From NCBI GenBank assembly GCA_005223075.1, contig NJBO01000021.1, positions 1 through 32,936 on the forward strand: a stretch of DNA of 32,936 nucleotides. Direction: 5' to 3'. The position numbers were made by a program, and so were the translations under genes. The stretch comes from a candidate division TA06 bacterium B3_TA06 (GTDB lineage Bacteria; Hydrothermota; Tepidihabitantia; B3-TA06). Positions within the stretch are counted from its first letter, which is position 1; every line of letters starts with the position of its first letter. Shown in pieces: positions 1 to 10,483 of this stretch. Below the pieces are notes generated by a model. The model was not told the origin of the DNA and searched no databases. It was given only the letters and a program-made list of their open reading frames with translations.

Positions 1-267
1 GGTGTACTGGACTATATCAAGGATCCCTTGCCAACGCTGACTAGAATAAGAAGATTGACCAGGGAGAAAGCCTTTCTTAGCTTTCCAAAACTTTGGAGTT
101 ACAGAACCCCCTTGCGGAAGCTAAGGCTAGGATTAAAACGATGCCCTGTCTATTTCTACACAAGGCGCAGGATCTATGAGTTGATCACTTATGCCGGGTT
201 CAAACGAATCACAATCGAGCAGATGGGTCCCATGTACTTTGTGATCGTTGTCCCGGATAACCCCTGA
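1..267 (+). CDS. 3' end of a methyltransferase-like protein (partial, open at left edge)
   Basis: The reading frame is open from the first base of the window to a TGA at 265-267, so this is the C-terminal part of a longer protein (88 residues visible). The visible end is basic and finishes with an aromatic-rich beta-hairpin-like segment (YELITYAGFKRITIEQ then MYFVIVV). This resembles the last strands of class I SAM-dependent methyltransferases, where 'll..aGF..v.i' precedes the final strand. The SAM-binding motifs would lie outside the window, so the family call is an inference from the tail only. No terminator hairpin is obvious directly after the stop, and the next promoter starts about 60 bp downstream. 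Confidence 0.45.
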   Translation, partial: GVLDYIKDPLPTLTRIRRLTREKAFLSFPKLWSYRTPLRKLRLGLKRCPVYFYTRRRIYELITYAGFKRITIEQMGPMYFVIVVPDNP

Positions 268-330
268 TCTGATTAAAGATAATCCGACAGAAAATTCTGG
301 CTGGAAGCTTGGGTTTAGAAATACCTAACC

Positions 331-358
331 TTGACAAACCTCAAATTTTGATTATGTT
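331..358 (+). promoter_or_regulatory. Sigma70-type promoter for the C39-like peptidase gene
   Basis: TTGACA at 331-336, a 16-bp spacer and TATGTT at 353-358. It implies an untranslated leader of about 150 nt before the ATG at 517. The leader holds an inverted repeat (GCGCCTC near 376 with GAGGCGC near 403) and a longer palindrome at 472-493. Confidence 0.55.
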
Positions 359-471
359 TCGGCTGTGTTGGAGTGGCGCCTCAGTTGATTCTTGAACGTC
401 GGAGGAGGCGCTTCCTTCACCCCCATAGACACAAGAGGTTGACTGGAACAAGGGACGGAACCAAAACCACG

Positions 472-493
472 ATCGACGGAGTACTCCGTCGAT
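472..493. repeat. Perfect 22-bp palindrome in the 5' leader of the C39-like gene
   Basis: The 11-bp arms ATCGACGGAGT and ACTCCGTCGAT are directly abutted. It ends 23 bp before the ATG at 517, just upstream of the AAGGAGG ribosome binding site. It could be an operator for a dimeric regulator or an RNA hairpin near the ribosome binding site. The sequence cannot separate the two. Confidence 0.5.
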
Positions 494-516
494 TGAGAAA
501 ACCGAAGGAGGATTAA

Positions 517-2109
517 ATGAATAATCAGTGTAAGAGAACCTTATTGTTCCTTCTGGCGATGGTTCTTCTCATCACCACACCAGCGTGGGCTCAGCTAGGA
601 GAGCCATTGCTGCGAGTCGGAGACTGGCTCAACCCTGAACCCTGGCATAACTGGATAGGAGGAGAAAACAACACCACACAGGTCCAGCTTCACGTTCTGG
701 ATCCCGAAGGAGAGATCCAATACGTAGACTTCTTCTATTCCATAGACGAAGGAAGAACCTGGAAGCTCTTCGGCACCGACCAAGATGGATCTGAACCTAT
801 ATATGCCGTAGAGACTGCAGGTAACCCTGAGGGGGACGGATGGTCTGCTTACTTGCCTCACAATATTGTCCCCCAGGAGGATATGAGCGTCATGTTCCGG
901 GCCACTGCTCACATGGAGCGTGAAGAGTTCAGCGTGGAGACCGACCGCACCTACGATCCCACCCCCCTTGACGATGTAGCGGTCGAGTTCGAATGGCATG
1001 ATGACACCTTACTGGTTTCCGTCCAGGACATTTATGAGGAGATAGCCACAGTTATTGACTACACCGACCTGAAGCTGGCGAAATTTGAAAAGGGAATACC
1101 GGAGATCGACCAGCGCGTTCATTCCGACAATCACTGCGCTCCCACCGGGGCGGCAGCCTGCCTTAAGTACTTTGAGAATCAAGGAGATAACCAGATTGGA
1201 GGCGGACTGAGTGATCATGACCTGGTGGATGCCCTTGCGGCGGAAATGGGAACCAGCGCAACCTCCGGAACTACGGGTTCGGGCATTGTAACGGGTCTGG
1301 TGGATTGGATTGCAGCCCACGGTAATGGCTATACGGTTACAAACCCAGGCTACGACTGGGACATAATGCGCAATGAACTGGAGAGGGGCCAGGATGTTTT
1401 GTGTGGAGTTATCTGGCCTGGCGGAGGAGGCCACATCATGACTTTGAACTCCATCGTAAACACACCGCTTCCCAACGATAACTTTGAGGTTGACTTCATG
1501 GATCCATGGACCGGTGAGACTGAAACAGGAGAACTGGACCCCAACACAGGCCTTCTGACTAACCTGACCGGGACAGGCCCCACAGGCACCATACTTGTGA
1601 TGTTCATCGTCTGCCCTAAAGAATCGAATTCCGGCGGGGACGGCCCGGGTGAACCCCAAGGCAGCTCCGAGGGACCCAATCCACCTCCAATTCCCCTCAC
1701 CTTTGATGAGCCAGGGGACTACTTCGTTCACGTCGTGCTCGTGGATCGGACGGGCAACGCGCACCGTTTTATCGAAATCGTATCCTATGAACCAAGCGCC
1801 GTTGAGCAGGATCAGGGTGTGATCCCGCAAGAGATCTACCTCGGACAGAACACACCTAATCCCTTCACATCAACCACGGAGATTGCCTTCGGTATACCCA
1901 CGAGGAACGAGGTAAGCCTTTCAGTCTACAACTCGGCCGGGCAGAAGGTAGCCACCCTGATTCGGGGTATGGTTGAACCTGGAACCCATCGCGTTTCCTG
2001 GAACGGCAGAGACGAGCAGGGCAGAGGACTCACAAGCGGCGTTTACTTCTGCGAACTCAAGACGGCCGACGGATTCAGGCAAACTAGGAAGATGCTTCTG
2101 GTTGAGTAA
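517..2109 (+). CDS. Secreted C39-like cysteine peptidase with C-terminal sorting domain
   Basis: 530 residues. A signal peptide is visible (hydrophobic LLFLLAMVLLITTPAWA, probable cleavage after AWA). A strong AAGGAGG site precedes the ATG. The middle domain has a papain-fold C39_2-like triad: Cys207 in NHCAPTGAAACLKYF, His306 in GGGGHIMT and Asp329 in FMDPWTG. A low-complexity Gly/Pro/Ser linker (about 370-395) follows. The last 85 residues form a FlgD-like, Por/T9SS-type sorting domain (QNTPNPFTSTTEI, VYNSAGQKVATL, GVYFCELKT). The role inferred is an exported, cell-surface or released peptidase or peptidase-like adhesin. The family match rests on motifs only. Activity is not proven, but all three expected catalytic residues are present. 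Confidence 0.75.
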   Translation: MNNQCKRTLLFLLAMVLLITTPAWAQLGEPLLRVGDWLNPEPWHNWIGGENNTTQVQLHVLDPEGEIQYVDFFYSIDEGRTWKLFGTDQDGSEPIYAVETAGNPEGDGWSAYLPHNIVPQEDMSVMFRATAHMEREEFSVETDRTYDPTPLDDVAVEFEWHDDTLLVSVQDIYEEIATVIDYTDLKLAKFEKGIPEIDQRVHSDNHCAPTGAAACLKYFENQGDNQIGGGLSDHDLVDALAAEMGTSATSGTTGSGIVTGLVDWIAAHGNGYTVTNPGYDWDIMRNELERGQDVLCGVIWPGGGGHIMTLNSIVNTPLPNDNFEVDFMDPWTGETETGELDPNTGLLTNLTGTGPTGTILVMFIVCPKESNSGGDGPGEPQGSSEGPNPPPIPLTFDEPGDYFVHVVLVDRTGNAHRFIEIVSYEPSAVEQDQGVIPQEIYLGQNTPNPFTSTTEIAFGIPTRNEVSLSVYNSAGQKVATLIRGMVEPGTHRVSWNGRDEQGRGLTSGVYFCELKTADGFRQTRKMLLVE

Positions 2110-2130
2110 TCCAAACGGTTCGGATGCGAT

Positions 2131-2160
2131 CTTTTGTCCTCCGACAAAAGGAGCATTTTA
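2131..2160 (+). terminator. Probable terminator after the C39-like gene
   Basis: An 8-bp perfect stem CTTTTGTC/GACAAAAG with loop CTCC (2131-2150) is followed by GAGCATTTTA. The stem is A/T-rich and the T-run short, so the call is moderate. It abuts the opposite-strand terminator of the 5S gene, giving a convergent termination zone. Confidence 0.4.
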
Positions 2161-2186
2161 AAAAGGCCCGCCTTGCAAGGCGAGCC
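2157..2186 (-). terminator. Intrinsic terminator of the 5S rRNA transcript
   Basis: On the minus strand a 10-bp stem (GGCTCGCCTT with AAGGCGGGCC, one G-T pair, loop GC) spans 2186-2165. It is followed at once by TTTTTAAAA. It begins about 12 nt after the 5S 3' end. Confidence 0.85.
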
Positions 2187-2197
2187 TTCACAATGAC

Positions 2198-2310
<113 letters not shown>

Positions 2311-2347
2311 AAAACTCATTGTCCAATCCCTCTCTCACAGAAACGGA

Positions 2348-2375
2348 ATTATACTTACCCATTACCCGCTGTCAA
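2348..2375 (-). promoter_or_regulatory. Perfect consensus promoter driving 5S rRNA
   Basis: Minus strand TTGACA (2375-2370), 16-bp spacer, TATAAT (2353-2348). The start site is predicted near 2341, about 30 nt before the 5S 5' end. It matches the 23S promoter box for box, including spacer length. Confidence 0.85.
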
Positions 2376-2387
2376 CCTTTGGCTTTT

Positions 2388-2547
2388 TGGAGTGCATAAA
2401 CCATGTTGATGCCGCAATGACCGTGTCATTGCACTCCATAGCAGTCTGTTCGCACAGGCTGGAGAGCCTGTGCCACATGCCTGGCTTAATTAATGAAGCG
2501 GGCCGAGCTGACGCAAGGCGGGCGTCCAAAGACGCCAACGTCGGCCC
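2388..2547. repeat. Cluster of three nested hairpins in the spacer upstream of 5S
   Basis: No gene is supported between 2376 and 2606. The stretch holds three inverted repeats. At 2388-2438, TGGAGTGCA/TGCACTCCA encloses an inner CAATGAC/GTCATTG stem. At 2452-2473 there is GCACAGGCT/AGCCTGTGC with loop GGAG. At 2500-2547, GGGCCGA/TCGGCCC encloses GGCGTC/GACGCC. None has a T-run on either strand typical of a terminator. They may be palindromic repeat elements or transcript-end structures of the upstream gene. Confidence 0.6.
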
Positions 2548-2606
2548 CTACGAACTGTTCGCGGGTACTCATGTCTGTTCTATTCGTCAACTTGACAAAG
2601 TGAGAG

Positions 2607-3827
2607 TTATTCTTTTTCTGATTTGTTTACTGACGATGATTGGGGCTCGGGCCAGTACCGGCCAACGTTTTCCCTGAACTCCTTGCCGGTGATGACCATC
2701 TCTTCCTCGATATCCAGCCCGCTGAGCCGTGACAGGATTGCGATCGCGGTATCAGAGCTCTTGTTTTCTGCGGTTCGGCATTCTTCAAGGAACCGGGGGA
2801 TGAGCTCCGGATTTCCGGACTTTTCCACCACCTTGGCCCAGAAGTAGGGAGCGAGAAGATAACCGAAGACATCAACCGACCTTCCACCCCTGAGATTAAT
2901 AATCTGAGCTTCCTTCCAGGTCCTGAGATCGTAAGTCTTTTTTGGATCATACCTTGGATAGTCATCCCGGTGCAGACGGGAATAGCCTTCTGGATAATAA
3001 CGCTTTTCAATCTCGAAAGCGGCGTAGTTGGCCAACCCGTCTCCAATCCAGCGGCCATCAACGTTGTAAATACTACCAAGAGAACTCTCCACCCATTCAT
3101 GTGGAATGGTTCCGAAGACGTATGAACTGTCAATCTCAGGGGTGGTCCACCACCCTCCGCCTATATGAAGTTCAAAAGTTGCCGTATCCTGTTTCAAGAC
3201 CACCTTAACTGGTTTCAATTCCATATCGAGTTCACTTTCTATAACCTTTCTGCCTTTCAGGACCGCATCCAGAACCTGGCCTGCTTGTTTGTTGAATTCA
3301 CTCGGATAAAGAACCCGAATTCCATCTTCTTCCAACTCAGGCATACCGTAAGATAAATACAAAGGTGCATTCCTCGCTGCTATGAAAAGTTTGAAAAAGA
3401 CTGTGAGGGAACCGATTAGACCCAAATTTGTTGATTCCGAACCGGCTGACCCAGTCAAAGGGAATTCTCCCTTGACTGGCTGGCAGGAATATACCTTAAA
3501 ACCTGTTATTCTTCGTGCCTTCCTCGGGATCCAAAACACAACTTCACCGTTTTTATCGGATGTCTTTTCGAACCTCCCTTTCTTTGTCTCAACCACGCAT
3601 AAAACACCCGAAGCTGGTTTCCACAGGGAATCGTGGAAGGCAAAGAAGATAGGCAGGCTGTCTGCCCTGGTAATCTGAGACATAAAAAAGAGCTCGTCCC
3701 TTGCGTACTCGGTGAGGTCAAGGGTGTCGGTGTAGGCTTTGGTTTCCTGAGCTATTACAGCGCTGAAGGTTAATGCCAAAAGGATTGACGTTCCCCAAAT
3801 CGATCCTGGCGTCCATCTCTTATGCAT
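2607..3827 (-). CDS. Secreted gluzincin-like (peptidase MA-type) protein with altered zinc motif, lying between 23S and 5S
   Basis: 406 residues. The start ATG at 3827 follows AAGGAGGTAGGA. The N-terminal hydrophobic stretch (SILLALTFSAVIAQ) is a signal peptide. Residues about 50-115 look like an Ig/CarboxypepD-reg-like beta domain. The C-terminal half carries a metallopeptidase-like signature IPHEWVESS then WIGDGLANYAAF. In MA-clan enzymes the pattern is HExxH followed by an E (often WxxEGLA). Here the second His is Glu247 (after H243, E244) and the downstream Glu is Asp263. Either an all-carboxylate variant site or an inactive relative is possible. It shares the rRNA orientation but is isolated from 23S by a terminator, and no consensus promoter of the local type is visible just upstream. 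Confidence 0.6.
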   Translation of the reverse strand: MHKRWTPGSIWGTSILLALTFSAVIAQETKAYTDTLDLTEYARDELFFMSQITRADSLPIFFAFHDSLWKPASGVLCVVETKKGRFEKTSDKNGEVVFWIPRKARRITGFKVYSCQPVKGEFPLTGSAGSESTNLGLIGSLTVFFKLFIAARNAPLYLSYGMPELEEDGIRVLYPSEFNKQAGQVLDAVLKGRKVIESELDMELKPVKVVLKQDTATFELHIGGGWWTTPEIDSSYVFGTIPHEWVESSLGSIYNVDGRWIGDGLANYAAFEIEKRYYPEGYSRLHRDDYPRYDPKKTYDLRTWKEAQIINLRGGRSVDVFGYLLAPYFWAKVVEKSGNPELIPRFLEECRTAENKSSDTAIAILSRLSGLDIEEEMVITGKEFRENVGRYWPEPQSSSVNKSEKE

Positions 3828-3887
3828 TCCTACCTCCTTGATTCACTTATTAAGACGAAGCTTTTATTAGAAAGTTTCTTGCCTGGA

Positions 3888-3919
3888 GAAAAAATACCCC
3901 TGACCGAAGCCAAGGGTAT
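3888..3919 (-). terminator. Intrinsic terminator of the 23S transcript
   Basis: On the minus strand an 11-bp stem (ATACCCTTGGC with GTCAGGGGTAT, two G-T pairs) closed by a TTCG tetraloop lies at 3919-3894. It is followed by TTTTTT (3894-3889). A second hairpin (3967-3937, CCCCAAACGG/CCGTTCGGGG, one mismatch) lies between it and the 23S 3' end. Confidence 0.85.
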
Positions 3920-3993
3920 ATAAAACTCTACGAGGTCCCCGAACGGATGCAAAGCAGCCGTTTGGGGTACAAAGGTAGGGAGTGCATTAAGAG

Positions 3994-7013
<3,020 letters not shown>

Positions 7014-7116
7014 GTACTCTCCGCTTGCACTCCCAATTTTCCAAAGAACATAGGCTGAAGGACACCGTCCTTCCGCCGTTCACTTTTGTACCACTCTCCT
7101 CTCCCTCCAACTGATG

Positions 7117-7144
7117 ATTATAGGCGAATCTTTTCCCTTGTCAA
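7117..7144 (-). promoter_or_regulatory. Perfect consensus promoter driving 23S rRNA
   Basis: Minus strand TTGACA (7144-7139), 16-bp spacer, TATAAT (7122-7117). The predicted start near 7110 gives a leader of about 97 nt containing the upstream half of the processing stem. Confidence 0.85.
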
Positions 7145-7153
7145 GTGTCTAAG

Positions 7154-7166
7154 AGGCAAGTTGCCT
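7154..7166. promoter_or_regulatory. Small palindrome just upstream of the 23S -35 box
   Basis: AGGCAA-G-TTGCCT, 6-bp arms around one base, 9 bp upstream of the -35 hexamer. The position suits an activator or repressor site for rRNA synthesis. Function is inference. Confidence 0.3.
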
Positions 7167-7237
7167 ATATCAACCAGCTTAAGGAACCTGTCTATTCAGA
7201 AACCGTTTCTGTCTTAGGTATCTTGCGCAAGATCAGG

Positions 7238-7271
7238 ATAAAGCGGCCCGGCTCCCAGGGAGTCGGGCCGC
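7238..7271 (-). terminator. Intrinsic terminator after the C25 peptidase gene
   Basis: A very G/C-rich near-perfect stem at 7271-7243 (GCGGCCCG/CGGGCCGC plus CTCC/GGAG) is followed on the minus strand by TTTAT. It separates the peptidase transcript from the 23S promoter about 95 bp downstream. Confidence 0.75.
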
Positions 7272-7300
7272 CGGTGCTAATCCACCGAGTTGAAAACGCC

Positions 7301-7717
7301 TTATCTCAGAAGGACGATCTTGGCGGTGCGGTTGAACTGCGGCGTAGTTATTCTTATGAAATACAGGCCGTCTGCAAGCCTTCTGCCGGCATCGTCCGTC
7401 CCGTTCCATGAAAGGCTGCCCTCACCTGAAAGCTCGCCCTCCTGAAGCGTACGCACCAGCTTACCGGTCACGTCAAAGATGCGAACTGTTACCTTGGTCG
7501 GGGTCCCAACAGAGTAACTCACAAAGGTGCCTGTTGCAGAAGGGTTAGGCCCTGCAATTTCTATCCGAAGCACATCGGGTTCTTCAGCTATGCCTGTCCA
7601 AGGCACGCCCTGGAACATCACACCCATAGGGGTGGACGCCAGATAATCCTCAGTTGCACTGGTAGCGTAGAAGGTGGGCCATGTATAGAAGGCTGTCGTC
7701 GCAGACCCAGGAGGCAA
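7301..7717 (-). CDS. C-terminal sorting-domain fragment of the C25 peptidase (frameshifted part)
   Basis: This frame overlaps the end of the main C25 frame and has no ribosome binding site of its own, so it is the displaced 3' part of the same gene. Residues from about ATEDYLAST onward give a linker and then a FlgD-like sorting domain: GPNPSATGTFVSYSV, VRIFDVTGKLVRTL, WNGTDDAGRRLADGLYFIRI. The join is expected between about 7650 and 7690. Because the sorting domain is needed for export to the surface in this protein class, an intact gene would read both frames as one polypeptide. A base error in the assembly is the simplest explanation. A true mutation or recoding is possible. Confidence 0.7.
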   Translation of the reverse strand: MPPGSATTAFYTWPTFYATSATEDYLASTPMGVMFQGVPWTGIAEEPDVLRIEIAGPNPSATGTFVSYSVGTPTKVTVRIFDVTGKLVRTLQEGELSGEGSLSWNGTDDAGRRLADGLYFIRITTPQFNRTAKIVLLR

Positions 7718-10328
7718 ACTTCACGTTAGTGGAGTCGCCGGGCTCCAAAGGCCCTGCCACGTAGAAGCTGTCGTGGTAAGGTGCGGTGTGATAGCTCATA
7801 GAGGCGATCTCCGAGTGGCAGTAGAACCCCTCTGCCGGCTCGGTGCCGATGCTCGTAAACCAAGCCTCAGGAATCATCCTGGCACAGACTGAGTCCTGCT
7901 CAGGAGCCACGATGGTGGTGGCCGTGACCTCAACGCCAGCCAGTATGTCGCAGTAGCCGACCTGGGTGTTGTTGGATGGATTCTCATCCTCTGTCGTCTT
8001 CTCAGGCCAGAGGTATACGGTCACCTCGACCCTGTAGCGGTCCCCCGGTCCACCCGGTGGCGTCCATGAGGGGAAGTTTACGTCGTCCTCTTCGCCCGGA
8101 TCGAGGTAAACGATGCCCTCAAGATCGCCTTTTTCGTAGTGGGCACCCGGCCCTGTGATACGGCACTTGGCGTAGCATGAGTCCACGCCTCTGCCGAGGT
8201 TGGCGATGACCGCTCTGGGCTTTATCTCTCCTCGCTCGATCTTGCCCACCGGATCGATAATGCGGGTACATGCAAGGTCGCGACCCAGCGCCTCTAGATC
8301 GTTATCAATCCACACACGGTGATTTGCTCCGCTCACGGTAAGGCTCATCGGACCCGCTACCGGATTGATATCCAGATAGGCCTCGCCCTCCGCGTCGGTC
8401 CTTGCCCAAGCGTACACGTAAGGCTCCTGGCGAACGCAAACGAGCATACCCTCCACCGGGTAACCGGCCTCTGAGCCGACCGTGACCTTGAAGGTCTGAG
8501 GACCTGCGTGCGGCTCGTCATGGGTGACAATGAAAGCCGAGATCTCACGCGAATGGATTGGCATCGCAGGATCGCCGAAGAGGCTGAGTTCGTATATGCA
8601 CCAGCGTCCGACCCGGTAGGAGCCCCAGTATCCGGCGTTATCGTCCTTAGCCGCAATAAGGGTCGGGCCCGCCTCGGGGTTCGCCTTATCGTAGATGGTC
8701 TCGAAGAAGGATACGTCCAGGTCCTCGGAGGGGCCGCGTGCTGGTGGTGTACCCCAGCCGTAGCGGGAGTTGCCTACCCAGGCCACAGTGCCGCCCTCTT
8801 GGGCGTTCTGGAACGCCTCAACCAGACAGTCCGGGCTGTTGTAGTCGAAAGCCCCCACCAGACATGCGATGGAAACGTAGACCGGGGTCTTGCCAGCATT
8901 GGTAAGATTGTTCGCATGGGTGGTGATGAACAGACCATTTGCACATGAGATGCCGATCACATTCCCGTGGGCCATGTGGTGAACGATGCCCACCCCCTCG
9001 TTCAGCGAATCCTGGACCGCTGCACGTGAAAGCGTACCCTGGGTCTCGTACATCCTGGCGATTCTCGTTTCAGGATGCGTAAGATCGGCGATGGTGTTGT
9101 TGGTTGCGTCACCCGGGTAATAGGGGTTTGTCCATAATATCTCAGCCGGCAGCATAAGCTTGTCGGCGAAACCTTCAGGCGGATTCTCCTGGTAGGCCTT
9201 CACCTTATCAACAAAAAGCTCAACCTGGTCTGCATTGTCAACACAGGCACGACCAACCGCAACCTCGGCATACAGGTCAGGGTTGTCGTTCATCTCCCCG
9301 AAGACATCATCGCCGTCGGCATCCCAATCGCCGTCCAGCGCCCCGAAATACATGTCCGTTGGGATCGTATCATAGGGATGAGGCCACCAGCCGTACTGGA
9401 ACACCCAGCAATCCCGCGTGGGTACCAGCTGCGCGTCTCCTCCAAGCAGTAGATACTCAAGCCCCCACTCCTCGTGCGCATAAGAGACGAAGTTGCGTAT
9501 CTTTTCGGCAAGATCCCGGCCACTAAAGCCGGCATCGATGCTCTCCAAAGAAACAACCGTGTCCCGGTCGCCCAGCTTTGTGTTCCAGTCGGCAAGCGGC
9601 TGGAAAGAGCTTACGAGCGATGCGGGCGTCACGATGGCATGACGATACTCGTCAGGGGCAGGGGCAGAGAAGGTGGTAAGCGCGCCGGCCAGCTCGGGGT
9701 TCTCGACCAAACCCCGAAGCCTCTGCCTAAGACTCGCTACCTGGCCAGCGGAAAGACGGACCGATCCGCCGTCATAGGTAAAGTCCTGCTCGTACTCGAT
9801 CGTAAGTACCATGTTTTCAGCGACTTCTATCTTGCCCTGGGCCGGTATGTAGCGGATAGGACGCAGTGCAATCGCCGCGATCCGTTCGCCCTCCAGGAGA
9901 CCCTCGGATAAAAGCTCGGCTTGGAAATCGAACAAGGGCACAGTGGAGGAATAGACCTCTGCAAGCGGCTCGACAAACTCAACCTTCTGTGAGCTGAAAG
10001 GCCTTGCGGGCTGCGCAGGATAGAGGGGTTTAGCCACGCTAAGCGTCCTGATGCTTGTGGCCTCAAGGCGAACCCGGCTCACGCACATACCCCTTGGAAG
10101 AAGATAGCGCCTGGCCATGAAAGGCACGAGTGGATGCCCTGGCTGGGCGTCGTAGCAGGCGTCGGAAAACGAGATAAGGGTATACTCGCCCACTGCTTCT
10201 ATACGAAGCTCGCTTGAGGAAAACTCTAAAACGTACTGCAGCTCGCCCGCTTGAATCGCCCCGGCCGCAAGGGGCAACAATATCACGGCAAGTGCAAGTA
10301 GGGGAATACTACGGCCATTGGCTCTCAT
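7650..10328 (-). CDS. Gingipain-like (peptidase C25) secreted cysteine peptidase, catalytic part
   Basis: The start ATG at 10328 is chosen because CTGGAGG precedes it at the right distance. An in-frame ATG 24 bp upstream has no such site. The signal peptide is SIPLLALAVILLPLAAGAIQA. A prodomain-like region (to about 210) precedes the C25 domain (about 225-590). Motifs include YLLLGGDAQLVPTR, DMYFGALDGDWDADGDD, the catalytic His in VHHMAHGN (about residue 453) and the catalytic Cys in VSIACLVGAFD (about 488). Two CARDB/Ig-like beta domains follow (about 690-885). The frame stops at LLRYQCN shortly after the second one, while the sorting domain continues in the next frame. The substrate is unknown. 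Arg/Lys-type specificity as in gingipains cannot be read from the sequence. Confidence 0.85.
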   Translation of the reverse strand: MRANGRSIPLLALAVILLPLAAGAIQAGELQYVLEFSSSELRIEAVGEYTLISFSDACYDAQPGHPLVPFMARRYLLPRGMCVSRVRLEATSIRTLSVAKPLYPAQPARPFSSQKVEFVEPLAEVYSSTVPLFDFQAELLSEGLLEGERIAAIALRPIRYIPAQGKIEVAENMVLTIEYEQDFTYDGGSVRLSAGQVASLRQRLRGLVENPELAGALTTFSAPAPDEYRHAIVTPASLVSSFQPLADWNTKLGDRDTVVSLESIDAGFSGRDLAEKIRNFVSYAHEEWGLEYLLLGGDAQLVPTRDCWVFQYGWWPHPYDTIPTDMYFGALDGDWDADGDDVFGEMNDNPDLYAEVAVGRACVDNADQVELFVDKVKAYQENPPEGFADKLMLPAEILWTNPYYPGDATNNTIADLTHPETRIARMYETQGTLSRAAVQDSLNEGVGIVHHMAHGNVIGISCANGLFITTHANNLTNAGKTPVYVSIACLVGAFDYNSPDCLVEAFQNAQEGGTVAWVGNSRYGWGTPPARGPSEDLDVSFFETIYDKANPEAGPTLIAAKDDNAGYWGSYRVGRWCIYELSLFGDPAMPIHSREISAFIVTHDEPHAGPQTFKVTVGSEAGYPVEGMLVCVRQEPYVYAWARTDAEGEAYLDINPVAGPMSLTVSGANHRVWIDNDLEALGRDLACTRIIDPVGKIERGEIKPRAVIANLGRGVDSCYAKCRITGPGAHYEKGDLEGIVYLDPGEEDDVNFPSWTPPGGPGDRYRVEVTVYLWPEKTTEDENPSNNTQVGYCDILAGVEVTATTIVAPEQDSVCARMIPEAWFTSIGTEPAEGFYCHSEIASMSYHTAPYHDSFYVAGPLEPGDSTNVKFASWVCDDSLLYMAHLLRYQCN

Positions 10329-10374
10329 CAAAACCTCCAGGTTTGTTTGCATCGTTTCATCTATGCTCTACTTG

Positions 10375-10403
10375 ATTCTACCCGTGATAGCAAAGGTTGT
10401 CAA
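10375..10403 (-). promoter_or_regulatory. Promoter of the C25 peptidase gene
   Basis: Minus strand TTGACA (10403-10398), 17-bp spacer, TAGAAT (10380-10375). The predicted leader of about 40 nt contains the GGAGG used by the ATG at 10328. Confidence 0.7.
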
Positions 10404-10483
10404 GCAAATCGAGTCTGTGCGCCAAGAGATGGTTAGCAAGCAGAGTCTATGTTCCTTTCCCATTCCCATTTTCAGCGCACCTA

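Noticed and set aside
1009-1830. 273-codon minus-strand frame opposite the C39-like gene
   Set aside because: It is a shadow of the plus-strand gene. That gene has a signal peptide, catalytic motifs and a ribosome site, while the minus frame has none.
2592-2597. Plus-strand TTGACA next to the 3' end of the metallopeptidase-like gene as a promoter
   Set aside because: It has no good -10 box at 16-17 bp and no plus-strand gene downstream. It looks like chance.
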